Translations under genes and position numbers: made by a program
Source: CAVVYV01 sp963752585
Lineage (GTDB): Bacteria; Actinomycetota; Thermoleophilia; Solirubrobacterales; 70-9
Direction: 5' to 3'
Assembly: GCA_963752585.1 (NCBI GenBank)
Contig: CAVVYV010000004.1
Location: 62,001-126,000 of the forward strand
DNA length: 64,000 nt
The notes under the pieces: model-generated
What the model saw: only the letters and a program-made list of their open reading frames with translations
Told to the model about the DNA's origin: nothing
Database searches by the model: none
Part shown: positions 51,107 to 59,112 of the stretch, piece by piece
Numbering within the stretch: the stretch's first letter is position 1
How the letters are laid out: each line of letters starts with the position of its first letter

Positions 51107-51484
51107 CTAGGGCGGGCGGCCCGCGAGCTCCTCGATCCGGGAGATCAAGGTGTCCCATTCGAACGGCTTCGGGACGCAATCGTCGGCGCCGAGCGCCTTC
51201 ATCCGCTCGGGCTCCTGGGCGTCCAGGTGCGCGGAGATGATCAGGATCGGGATCTTCAAGCCGGAGCCGCGCAGCTTCTGCAGCACCTCGATCCCGGACA
51301 TGTTGGGCATCATCGCGTCGAGCAGGATCAGGTCGAGCTCGCGGTCCTCACCGGCCTCCTCGACCGCCGCCAGGGCCTCGCGGCCGTCGGTCGCGGTGGT
51401 CACCTCGTAGCCCTCCATCTCCAGCCGGCGCTGCAGCATCAGCAGCACCGTCTCGGAGTCGTCGGCGACGAGCAGGCGAGTCAC
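51107..51484 (-). CDS. Single-domain response regulator (receiver only)
   Basis: 125 aa, one CheY-like receiver: acidic pocket VADDSE, phosphoacceptor Asp in LILLDAMMPNMSG (about residue 56), Thr/Ser switch in LIISAHLDA and Lys in CVPKPFEW (about residue 106). No output domain, so it must act by protein contact. GTG 51484 overlaps the kinase stop (GTGA), so it is the cognate partner of the histidine kinase. Confidence 0.92.
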   Translation of the reverse strand: MTRLLVADDSETVLLMLQRRLEMEGYEVTTATDGREALAAVEEAGEDRELDLILLDAMMPNMSGIEVLQKLRGSGLKIPILIISAHLDAQEPERMKALGADDCVPKPFEWDTLISRIEELAGRPP

Positions 51485-53010
51485 CGGCTCGCCTTCGCCG
51501 TTGGCTTGGCCGTCTCCTTCTCGTCCCCACCCTCTGTGGAGGGCCGCCCGTCCTGGGCGACCGGCAGCACGAAGCGGAAGGTGGCCCCCTTGCCGGGGAC
51601 CGAGGTCGCCGAGATCGCGCCTCCGTGAAGCTCGATCAGCGACTTGGCAATCGCCAGGCCCAGGCCGGTGCCACCCACGGCCTGGGTCTCTCCACTCTGG
51701 GCCCTCCAGAAGCGCTCGAAGACGTGGTCGAGCTCCTCCTGTCCGAGGCCCGGACCGTCGTCCGAAACCGCGAACTCGACCTCTTCGCCGACCCTGCTTG
51801 CGCTCAGCCGCACCTTTGCCCCCTCGGGGGCGTACTTGTAGGCGTTGGTGAGCAGGTTCGCCAGCACCTGCCCGATCCGATCGCGATCGGCCTGCACCTC
51901 GGGCAGCTCCTTCTGGACGCTGACGGTGAGCCGCTGCTTCTTCTCCTCGAAGTTCGGGCGCATCTGCCGCCCCGCCCGCTGGGTGAGGCTCTGGACCGGG
52001 GTCGGCTCGGGGTCGATCCGGAGCTTGCCGGCGTCGCTGCGGGCGAGGTCGAGCAGGTCGTTCACCATCGTCTGCAGCTGCCCGGCGCTCTCGACGATCA
52101 CCTCGGCCGCCTCCCTCTGGCGCGAGTTCAGGGTCTTCGACTGGGCGGTGAGCATCTCGGCGAATCCCTTGACCACGGTCACCGGGGTCCGCAGCTCGTG
52201 CGAGACGGTGAGCACGAAGTCGTCCTTCATCTGCTCTACCCGGTCTCGCTCCCGCGCATCCCTCTCCAGCGCGACCGCCATCTCGTTGAAGGCCCTCCCC
52301 AGGGTGGCGATCTCCACCGGCCCCCCGGCCTCGACCCTGGTCTCGAGGTCGCCGCCGGCCAGGCGGCGGGCCCCCTCGACGAGCCTCGCCAGCGGAGCCC
52401 GCATCGAGTTGATCAGACCGGAGAACAGGATCAGGGCCGCGAGCAGGGCGCCGGCGAGGCCGGCGGCAACCAGGATCGTCGTGTTTCGCGTATCGCGACG
52501 GGCATCGGTCCGGGCTCCCTCGCGGGCATTGCGGGTGGAGACGGCGAGCGCCTCGCCGCTTTCGGTGACCGCCGTGGTCAGCCGCTGCTCGGTGTTCCCG
52601 CCGGGGTCCTTGCCGGCAAGCAGCGGGTCCGCGACGGCGCTCCGCCACGAGTCCTCGCTGGCGGAGAGTCGCTCGAGCCTCGAGGCGAGCACCGGTTCGG
52701 AGGTGGCCAGATCGCCGGCTCGCTCGACCGCGTCGTCGAAGCTTGCCGCAGCCCGGTTGAGCTCGTCGGGGCTTGGCCTCTCGCCGGCCGTGCGGGGCCG
52801 CACCGAGGCCTGCTCGAGGATGAACGCGGAGCGGAGCCGCTCCGTCTCGAGCTCCATCTGGAAGTAGCGGCTGGTGTCGTCCTCGTAGTTGACCCGGATC
52901 TGGAACAGTCGGCCAACCCCGAGCAGAGACACCGCCAGGAGCAGCGCAAAAAGCACCACGAAGCCAATTCTGAGACGAGCGGTTAGTGAGGGGTTAACTC
53001 TCATCGCCAC
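51481..53010 (-). CDS. Membrane sensor histidine kinase (CHASE3-like, HAMP, HisKA, HATPase)
   Basis: About 509 aa. Membrane segment 1 (residues about 14-36, GFVVLFALLLAVSLLGVG), an extracytoplasmic helical domain rich in Arg/Glu resembling CHASE3 (residues 40-175), membrane segment 2 (about 178-199), HAMP, then SHELRTPVTVVKGFAEML with phospho-His about residue 271. ATPase boxes: NAYKYAPEGAKV, SDDGPGLGQEE and GGTGLGLAIAKSLIELHGG. Start GTG 53010 or ATG 53004. Transcribed with the receiver gene and divergent from the Gly-rich secreted protein by about 50 bp. Confidence 0.93.
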   Translation of the reverse strand: MAMRVNPSLTARLRIGFVVLFALLLAVSLLGVGRLFQIRVNYEDDTSRYFQMELETERLRSAFILEQASVRPRTAGERPSPDELNRAAASFDDAVERAGDLATSEPVLASRLERLSASEDSWRSAVADPLLAGKDPGGNTEQRLTTAVTESGEALAVSTRNAREGARTDARRDTRNTTILVAAGLAGALLAALILFSGLINSMRAPLARLVEGARRLAGGDLETRVEAGGPVEIATLGRAFNEMAVALERDARERDRVEQMKDDFVLTVSHELRTPVTVVKGFAEMLTAQSKTLNSRQREAAEVIVESAGQLQTMVNDLLDLARSDAGKLRIDPEPTPVQSLTQRAGRQMRPNFEEKKQRLTVSVQKELPEVQADRDRIGQVLANLLTNAYKYAPEGAKVRLSASRVGEEVEFAVSDDGPGLGQEELDHVFERFWRAQSGETQAVGGTGLGLAIAKSLIELHGGAISATSVPGKGATFRFVLPVAQDGRPSTEGGDEKETAKPTAKASR

Positions 53011-53063
53011 CCTGCCGATTGCCTGACAGAGGCCGTCTCCCTACACTAGTGAGAAGGGAACTT

Positions 53064-53573
53064 ATGCGTAAAGGAATACTTGCGCAGTGGCGCCGTGGAA
53101 TTCTTGCAAGGGGAGTGGCTGGCGCCTGCATGCTTGCGATCCCGGTCGCCGTCGCGAGCGCAATCGGCTTCGGCAACGGGTTCTCCGGGATCACCGGCGG
53201 GCTCTCGTCGATCGCCAACGGCCCCCCGACCCCCCCGGACGCGACCACCACGGCGACCTCCCCGAGCCGGCTCGACGACGCCGTCGTTGCCCTCGCCGGG
53301 CCCGGCCCGGCGGACGGCGGAACCGGGGGTGGCGGTGGCGGCGGCGACGGAGGCGACGGTCAGGGCAACCGCGGGACCACCAACACCGGCGGCGGCGGCG
53401 GGAGCTCCACCCAGCCGAATGGCGGTGGCGATGGCGCCGGCGGCGGCGGGGGCGGAGTCCCCGAAGTCCAGCTTCCCCCCGGTGGCGGTGGCGGTGGCGG
53501 CGGGTCCGGCGATCCGGGCGGCGACGTCGTCGGCGGGCTCGGTGACACCGTCAACGGGCTCCTCGGTCCGTAG
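53064..53573 (+). CDS. Exported Gly-rich low-complexity protein
   Basis: 169 aa, no family recognised. Basic N-terminus MRKGILAQWRRGILARG, hydrophobic VAGACMLAIPVAVASAIGFG (signal or anchor), then runs of Gly broken by Asp, Asn, Ser and Pro (GTGGGGGGGDGGDG, PNGGGDGAGGGGGG), ending GDTVNGLLGP. ATG 53064 has GAGAAGGG upstream. Likely cell-surface. Compositionally unlike its neighbours; the coding frame is supported by the signal and ribosome site rather than by homology. Confidence 0.65.
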   Translation: MRKGILAQWRRGILARGVAGACMLAIPVAVASAIGFGNGFSGITGGLSSIANGPPTPPDATTTATSPSRLDDAVVALAGPGPADGGTGGGGGGGDGGDGQGNRGTTNTGGGGGSSTQPNGGGDGAGGGGGGVPEVQLPPGGGGGGGGSGDPGGDVVGGLGDTVNGLLGP

Positions 53574-53585
53574 CCGGCTTCCCCG

Positions 53586-53608
53586 AAGCTAGCCGCCACG
53601 GCTAGCTT
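53586..53608 (+). terminator. Perfect hairpin after the Gly-rich gene
   Basis: AAGCTAGCCG-CCA-CGGCTAGCTT, 10-bp perfect stem with a 3-base loop, 12 bp past the stop codon and 8 bp before the next gene. Ends in TTCT only, so a weak T-run. The AGCTAGC core is rare in such GC-rich DNA. Confidence 0.65.
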
Positions 53609-53615
53609 CTGACCC

Positions 53616-54455
53616 TTGCTTGCCCTGGCGATCAGCCTCGCCTCTGCCTGTTCCTGGGGGATCTCGGACTTCCTCGGCGGCCTGACGAGCAGGCGGATCG
53701 CGGTGGTCGCGGTACTCGCGATCTCCCAGCCGATCGGCCTGCTGCTCGCGCTGCTCTGGGTCGCTGCGCTTGGCGCCGACCCGATCCCGGCCGGGGACCT
53801 GGCGGTCGCCTTCCTCGCCGGCGCCGCCTCGCTCGGCGGGCTGGGCGCCTTCTATGCGGCGATGGCGATGGGGACGATCAGCGTGGTCGCCCCGGTCGCC
53901 GCCCTCGGAGTGGTGATCCCGGTGGTCTTTGGGCTGGCCCAGGGCGAGGAGCCCGCGGCGATCCAGCTCGCGGGCCTGGTGATCGCGATCGTCGGGGTGG
54001 TGGTGCTCAGCTACGAGGAGGACCCGCGGCATCAGGCGGTCGCCCGGAGGTCGATCCTGCTCGCGATCGGCGCCGCGATCGGCTTCGGGATCTTCTTCAT
54101 CGGCCTCGACGCCGCCGCCGCCGATCGACCCGGCTGGGCGATCGTCTCGACCAAGGCGGGAGGGATCGTGGCGCTGGCCGCGGCCGTGGTCGCGGTTCGG
54201 CCCAGCTTCGCGGGCGCCGGCGGAGTGCTGCCGGCGCTGCTCGCGATCGGCCTGTTCGACCTGCTCGCCAACGCCCTGTTCGCGGTCGCCTCGACCAAGG
54301 GCCTGCTCCCGGTGGTCGCCGTCGGAGGCTCGATGTACCCCGCCTTCACGATCGCCCTCGCCCACCTCGTGCTGGGTGAGCGGCTGCTGTTGCCCCAGCG
54401 CCTGGGCGTCGTCGCCGCGCTCGCCGGGGTCGGCCTGATCGCCGGCGGCAGCTAG
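53616..54455 (+). CDS. EamA/DMT-superfamily transporter
   Basis: 279 aa with about ten membrane segments in two EamA-like halves: SACSWGISDFLGGLTSRRIA, GAFYAAMAMGTISVVAPVAA, then ANALFAVASTKGLLPVVAVG and SMYPAFTIALAHLVLGERLL. The matching ends of the two halves reflect the internal repeat of the family. Start TTG 53616, close behind a hairpin. Substrate (metabolite export or uptake) unknown. Intact. Confidence 0.9.
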   Translation: MLALAISLASACSWGISDFLGGLTSRRIAVVAVLAISQPIGLLLALLWVAALGADPIPAGDLAVAFLAGAASLGGLGAFYAAMAMGTISVVAPVAALGVVIPVVFGLAQGEEPAAIQLAGLVIAIVGVVVLSYEEDPRHQAVARRSILLAIGAAIGFGIFFIGLDAAAADRPGWAIVSTKAGGIVALAAAVVAVRPSFAGAGGVLPALLAIGLFDLLANALFAVASTKGLLPVVAVGGSMYPAFTIALAHLVLGERLLLPQRLGVVAALAGVGLIAGGS

Positions 54456-54528
54456 GCCGCCCCATCTGGGAGCGGCGCTTGCCGCCGCGACTTGTGTCCG
54501 CGGGCGCCGCTGCCGCCTTATCGCGGCG

Positions 54529-55173
54529 CTAGGCGGCGGGTTCCAGCGAGACCCCGGTGAGCTCCGCGAGTCGCTCCCGGGTCTGCTCGGTGCTCCGGTG
54601 GCGGATCGCGGTCATCCCCACCGCCTCGGCCCCCTCGCAGTTCTCCTGCAGGTCGTCGACGAACAGGCAGGCGCCCGGCTCCACCCCCAGGCGCTCCGCC
54701 GCGAGCAGGTAGATCTCGGGCTGGGGCTTGTGCAGGCCGACCTCGGCCGAGATCACCACCTCCTCGAAGAGCTCCGCGAGCAGGCCGCGGTCGTAGTGAT
54801 CGACGCTCCACGAGTTTGAGATCAGCCCGGTGTGGATCCCTTCCCGGCGCAGCTCGCGGACCGCGGAGAGCATCTCCTCGTCGGGGGTCATCCCCGCGAA
54901 CATGCTCTCGATCAGCCGCTGATGGTTCCGGAGCCCGAGCTTCGCCCCGAAGGCGGTCTCGAACTCCTGCTCGGAGATCGACCCGGTCTCGAGCCGGCGA
55001 AGCAGCGCCAGCGCCTCGGGGTCCTCCTTGAACAGCCGCTTGACCGCACCGGGGTCGAGGCCCTGCTCGCGGCAGAACGCGGCGAAGCTGTCCCAGACCG
55101 GGTTGGTGAGGACTCCCCCGAAGTCGAAGAACGCCGCCTCGAACGGTCGCCCGGTCACGCGCTGGCTCGCCAT
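54529..55173 (-). CDS. HAD-superfamily hydrolase (ACAD10 N-domain-like)
   Basis: 214 aa. Motif I AAFFDFGGVLTNP (nucleophile Asp, with Gly where many phosphatases have the second Asp), motif II LISNSWSVDHYD, motif III GLHKPQPEIYLLA and motif IV CLFVDDLQENCEGAEAVG. This is the subfamily seen in soluble epoxide hydrolase and ACAD10 N-terminal domains. ATG 55173 lies head-to-head with the APH-type kinase, 0-12 bp apart. Probably a phosphatase on a small or CoA-linked phosphate. Confidence 0.87.
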   Translation of the reverse strand: MASQRVTGRPFEAAFFDFGGVLTNPVWDSFAAFCREQGLDPGAVKRLFKEDPEALALLRRLETGSISEQEFETAFGAKLGLRNHQRLIESMFAGMTPDEEMLSAVRELRREGIHTGLISNSWSVDHYDRGLLAELFEEVVISAEVGLHKPQPEIYLLAAERLGVEPGACLFVDDLQENCEGAEAVGMTAIRHRSTEQTRERLAELTGVSLEPAA

Positions 55174-55185
55174 ATGCTCTCACCC

Positions 55186-56250
55186 ATGGGTGAGGAGGAG
55201 GCTAACGAGGCGGCGGCGACCACCGACGCCCCCGAGGGCGTCGATCGCGTGGGGGTCGAGGGCTGGTTCGCCGCCAACGTCCCCGACGCGAAGCCGCCGC
55301 TCAGCTTCGATCGAATCTCCGGCGGCCGCTCCAACCTCACCTTCGGGGTCCAGGACTCCGCGGGCCATTCGTGGGCGCTGCGACGTCCGCCGCTAGGCAA
55401 ACGGCTCGGCTCCGCCCACGACATGGGCCGCGAGCACCGGGTGGTCTCGGCGATGCAGGACACGCCGGTCCCTGTTCCCCCCGTGGTCGGGATCTGCGAG
55501 GACGAGTCGGTGAACGGAGCCCCCTTCTACGTGATGGGCTTCGTCGAGGGCCCGGTGCTCCGCTCGGCGGCGGATTCGGACGCCTACGACGAGGCGGAGC
55601 GGAGGGCGATCGGCGAGCGGGTGGTCGACACGCTGGTGGCGATCCACGAGGTCGAGCCGGACGCGGTCGGGCTCGGCGAGCTCGGCCGCAAGGATGCCTA
55701 CGTCGAGCGACAGCTGAAGCGATGGCAGGGCCAGTGGGAGAAGTCGAAGACCCGTGAGGTCGAGCTCGTCGACGACGTCCACGCCCGTCTCAGCGCCCGC
55801 ATCCCCGAGCAGGGACCGGCGACGATCGTCCACGGCGACTACCGGCTCGACAACATGATCCTCTCGCCGGCGGGGGAGGTGGCAGCGGTGGTCGACTGGG
55901 AGCTCTGCACGCTCGGCGACCCGATGGCGGACATCGGAATGCTCCTCGTCTACTGGTCGGAGGAGGACGACGAGTTCATGCCGCTGTTCGCGCCGGCGAC
56001 GATCGCTCCTGGCTTCCCCACCCGGGATCAGGTCAGGGCCCGCTATGCCGAGCGATCGGGCCGCGACCTCGGCCAGCTCGACTTCTTCGTCGCCCTCGGC
56101 TACTGGAAGCTGGCGATCATCCTCCAGGGCGTCTACGCCCGCTACTCCTCAGGCCAGTACGGGAAGACCGACGAGGGCTTCGAGGAGTTCGGGAAGAACG
56201 TCGATCGACTATCCGAGGCGGCCGACGAGGCGGAACGCAGGTTGGGATAG
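55186..56250 (+). CDS. APH-family kinase, ACAD10/ACAD11-like acyl-CoA phosphotransferase
   Basis: 354 aa. SFDRISGGRSNLTFGVQDSA glycine loop, APFYVMGFVEGPVLRSA, Brenner motif IVHGDYRLDNMILSPAGEVA and VVDWELCTLGDPMADIGMLL. This YRLDNM..DWE..TLGDP.AD version is the one in the kinase domains of ACAD10/11 and LvaA-type hydroxyacyl-CoA kinases rather than drug kinases. ATG 55186 (MGEEEANEAA) or ATG 55174. The neighbouring HAD and acyl-CoA dehydrogenase genes support the acyl-CoA assignment. Confidence 0.88.
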   Translation: MGEEEANEAAATTDAPEGVDRVGVEGWFAANVPDAKPPLSFDRISGGRSNLTFGVQDSAGHSWALRRPPLGKRLGSAHDMGREHRVVSAMQDTPVPVPPVVGICEDESVNGAPFYVMGFVEGPVLRSAADSDAYDEAERRAIGERVVDTLVAIHEVEPDAVGLGELGRKDAYVERQLKRWQGQWEKSKTREVELVDDVHARLSARIPEQGPATIVHGDYRLDNMILSPAGEVAAVVDWELCTLGDPMADIGMLLVYWSEEDDEFMPLFAPATIAPGFPTRDQVRARYAERSGRDLGQLDFFVALGYWKLAIILQGVYARYSSGQYGKTDEGFEEFGKNVDRLSEAADEAERRLG

Positions 56251-56316
56251 CGGGAGCTTTGCGCCGAGTCGGCCAGCCGATTAATGCTGGGCTGACCAGG
56301 CGGAGCGCCGTCTCGG

Positions 56317-57585
56317 CTAGGTCGAGGCCTTGGCGGGCTCGGCCGGACCCTGCTCGGGGACCGTGCCCTCAGCCTCGGCGCGCTTCGCCGCCCGGTTGAG
56401 CTCGCGCCGCGCGATCACCATCTTGTGGACCTCGTCGGGCCCGTCGGCGACCCGGAGCATCCGCATGAAGCGCCACATCCCGGCGAGCGGGGTGTCATCC
56501 GACATCCCGAGGGCCCCGTGGACCTGGATCGCTCGGTCGAGCACGTCCATGACGACGTTGGCCGCGACCACCTTGATCATCGAGATCGACTGGCGAGCCC
56601 GGCGCTTGCCCTCGGTGTCCATCTGCCAGGCGGCGTAGAGGGTGAGCAGCCGGGCCTGGTCGACCTCCATCCGCGAGGTGGCGATGAACTCCTGGACGAA
56701 CTGCTTGTCGGCGAGCGGCTCTCCGAACGCCTCCCTGGTGTTCGCTCGCTCGCACATCATCTCGATCGCCCGCTCGGCGGTGCCGATCGCGCGCATGCAG
56801 TGGTGGATGCGGCCGGGGCCGAGCCGGTCCTGGGCGATCACAAACCCGGCGCCCCGGTCGCCGAGCAGGTTCCCCTCGGGGACCCGGCAGTCGGTGTAGC
56901 GGACCTCGCAGTGACCGGGCCCCTTGTCATGGCCCATCACCGGGACCGGGCGGACCAGCTCGAAGCCGGGGTTGTCGAGGGGAACGATGATCATGCTCGC
57001 CCGGGTGTAGGGAGCGGCGTCGGGGTCGGTGACCACCATCGCGATCGCGAAGTCCGCCCCGACCGCGCCGGAGGTGAACCACTTGTGCCCGTTGATTACC
57101 CAATCGCCGTCGTCGAGCTCGGCTCGGGCCCGCAGAGCGGTCGGATCGGATCCCGAGACCTCGGGCTCGGTCATCGAGAAGCAGCTGCGGGTCTCCCCGT
57201 CGAGCAAAGGCTGGAGGAACCGGGCCTTCTGTTCAGGGGTGCCGTGATCGACGAGGATCTCCATGTTCCCCGTATCGGGGGCCGAGCAGTTGAAGGCCAT
57301 CGGCGCGACGATCGGACTCCGCCCCATCTGCTCGCAGAGGATCCCGTACTCCCAGTTGCTGAGCCCGGCGCCGTACTCGGCATCGGGCAGGAACAGGTTC
57401 CAGAGGCCCTGCTCACGGGCGCGGGCACGGATCTCGACCAGGATCTCGGGATAGGCGACCCCGGGCTTGACCTCGTCGTCGATCGCCTGGATCGCCTCGG
57501 CCTCGACCGGATAGACGTGCTCGGCCATGAAAGCCTCGATCCGCTCCCTGAGCGACTCAACCTCCGGCGAGGGGTTGAAGTCCAT
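56317..57585 (-). CDS. Acyl-CoA dehydrogenase, ACAD10/ACAD11-like
   Basis: 422 aa. FLPDAEYGAGLSNWEYGILC, CSAPDTGNMEILVDHGTPEQ, SMTEPEVSGSDPTALRARAE (FAD/substrate loop), WVINGHKWFTSGAVGADFAI, then ANTREAFGEPLADKQFVQEF and IQVHGALGMSDDTPLAGMWR. The NCSAPDTGNME block is characteristic of the ACAD11-type group. ATG 57585. Convergent with the APH kinase (66 bp apart). Likely acts on 4-phospho-acyl-CoA or a related intermediate (inference from family and context). Confidence 0.9.
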   Translation of the reverse strand: MDFNPSPEVESLRERIEAFMAEHVYPVEAEAIQAIDDEVKPGVAYPEILVEIRARAREQGLWNLFLPDAEYGAGLSNWEYGILCEQMGRSPIVAPMAFNCSAPDTGNMEILVDHGTPEQKARFLQPLLDGETRSCFSMTEPEVSGSDPTALRARAELDDGDWVINGHKWFTSGAVGADFAIAMVVTDPDAAPYTRASMIIVPLDNPGFELVRPVPVMGHDKGPGHCEVRYTDCRVPEGNLLGDRGAGFVIAQDRLGPGRIHHCMRAIGTAERAIEMMCERANTREAFGEPLADKQFVQEFIATSRMEVDQARLLTLYAAWQMDTEGKRRARQSISMIKVVAANVVMDVLDRAIQVHGALGMSDDTPLAGMWRFMRMLRVADGPDEVHKMVIARRELNRAAKRAEAEGTVPEQGPAEPAKAST

Positions 57586-57665
57586 GCCTGAAAGCTACCG
57601 GCTGAGCCGAATCCGAACCCGTGCCGGCGTTCAATCAAAGCCGCCCAGCAGCCGATAGGGAGGGT

Positions 57666-58334
57666 ATGGAAGCGTTGCGCGCCAACGGGAAGCTCAGGGT
57701 CGTAGTCGTCGACGACAGCGAGGTCGTCCGGATGAAGCTGCGGGGGCTGCTCACCGGAGCCCCCGATTTCGAGCTGGTCGGGGAGGCGCCTGACGGAGAG
57801 ACCGGGCTCGCGATCGTCAAGGAGGAGCTTCCCGACCTGGTGGTGATGGACCTGAAGATGCCCGGGATCTCCGGGATCGAGGCGACCTGGCAGCTGGGCG
57901 CCCTCGCTCCCGATACGCGGGTGCTGATGCTGACCGTCTCCGCCGAGCAGGACGACGTGACCGACGCGATCATGGCGGGCGCGCGCGGGTACGTGATCAA
58001 GGGCGCCGAGGACGATGAGATCCGCACGGCGCTCCGAGGAGTCGCCGCGGGCGAGCGGGTGATCTCCCCCCAGGTGGCCAGCAAGCTGGCGGAGCGCACC
58101 GCTCCCCGCAACGTCGATCAGGAACTTTCGCCGCCGGCGGACGCCCCGCTGCCGCTCGGCTGGCTGATGGCGATCGGGTTCTTGGGAGGGCTGTTGGTGA
58201 CCGTGATCGGACAGGGCGCGGAGATCCTCGAGGGGTCTGCGACAAGCGACACCTGGGTGAAGGCCGGCCTCAACCTGGTGATCGCGCTCGGGGTGGCCAA
58301 TCTCGCCGGCCTGGTCGTCCGCCTGCGGGACTAG
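57666..58334 (+). CDS. Receiver domain with C-terminal transmembrane hairpin in place of a DNA-binding domain
   Basis: 222 aa. Residues about 10-125 form a NarL-type receiver: VVVVDDSEVVRMK, phospho-Asp62 in LVVMDLKMPG, MLTVSAEQDDVT and Lys112 in GYVIKGAEDDEI. The NarL linker remains (GERVISPQVASKLAER), but the expected LuxR HTH is missing. Instead a Pro-rich stretch leads to two hydrophobic segments (about 164-183 and 198-219) ending VVRLRD. ATG 57666 has AGGGAGGG upstream. Anchored in the membrane, it cannot bind DNA as usual; no kinase is adjacent. Confidence 0.85.
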   Translation: MEALRANGKLRVVVVDDSEVVRMKLRGLLTGAPDFELVGEAPDGETGLAIVKEELPDLVVMDLKMPGISGIEATWQLGALAPDTRVLMLTVSAEQDDVTDAIMAGARGYVIKGAEDDEIRTALRGVAAGERVISPQVASKLAERTAPRNVDQELSPPADAPLPLGWLMAIGFLGGLLVTVIGQGAEILEGSATSDTWVKAGLNLVIALGVANLAGLVVRLRD

Positions 58335-58338
58335 GGGA

Positions 58339-59112
58339 TTAGGTGGAGCGGCGGTAGCGGGCGAAGAGCTCGCCGTCGTGGTCGAGCAGCCAGACGAGGT
58401 CGAGCTCCTCGACCTCGGGCAGAGCGCCCTCAAGGATCCGTGGGGCCTCCCCTCCCGCAAGCTTCGGGGCGAGCGTCAGAAAGAGCTCGTCGGCGAGGTC
58501 GCCCTCACGCAGCCGTCCGTGCAGCGTCGGGCCGCCCTCGCAGAGGACCGAGTGGATCCCCCGCTCGGCGCGGAGCCAGCGCAGCGCTAGGTCGAGCTCG
58601 ACCCCGTCGGGATGCCTGATCACCGTGACCGGGGTGGCAGTTTCCGGCGGCTCCTCCTCGGAGGCGGTGAAGACCACCACCCGGCCGCCGCCGTCGGTGA
58701 ACAGCGGCGCGTCCCAGGGCAGCTCGAACCGGTTGGAGACGATCACCGCCAGCGGATCGTGGCTGAGCTGGGTGCGCTCGCGGTAGGCGCGCAACTGCGG
58801 ATCGGAGACGATCCGCCCGTAGCGCTCCACGCGCATCGTCCCGGCGCCGATCATCACCGCGTCGAAGCGGGTCCGCAGCCGCTGCAGCATCTCGGTGTCG
58901 ACCTCGCTCCCGATCGGTCCCGACCTGCCGGAAATCGCCGCCCTGCCGTCCAGGGTGGTGGCGAAGTTGAGCGCCAGGTAGGGACGGTCGTCGCGGGCGA
59001 GTGGCTTGTAGTCGAGCGCCGCCAGCTGCTCGGCGACCGTGGTCTCGGCCGGGTCGGGAAGCAGCCGCCGGACCGCGTGCGTCTCCCCGGGGATCGGGGA
59101 GGCGCTAGCCAT
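58339..59112 (-). CDS. RibD C-terminal/dihydrofolate-reductase-like reductase
   Basis: 257 aa. ARDDRPYLALNFATTLDGRA, GPIGSEVDTEMLQRLRTRFD, VMIGAGTMRVERYGRIV, VLCEGGPTLHGRLREGDLAD and LTLAPKLAGGEAPRILEG are the blocks of RibD-type pyrimidine reductases. No deaminase domain is attached, so it is a stand-alone reductase; it could act on a riboflavin or F420/pterin-related substrate. ATG 59112 overlaps the RpiB stop by 8 bases. Confidence 0.87.
   Translation of the reverse strand: MASASPIPGETHAVRRLLPDPAETTVAEQLAALDYKPLARDDRPYLALNFATTLDGRAAISGRSGPIGSEVDTEMLQRLRTRFDAVMIGAGTMRVERYGRIVSDPQLRAYRERTQLSHDPLAVIVSNRFELPWDAPLFTDGGGRVVVFTASEEEPPETATPVTVIRHPDGVELDLALRWLRAERGIHSVLCEGGPTLHGRLREGDLADELFLTLAPKLAGGEAPRILEGALPEVEELDLVWLLDHDGELFARYRRST

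Noticed and set aside
54832..55185. N-terminal extension of the APH-type kinase over the HAD gene
   Set aside because: The in-frame upstream part is antisense to the HAD coding region and shows no kinase homology; ATG 55186 gives the normal length.
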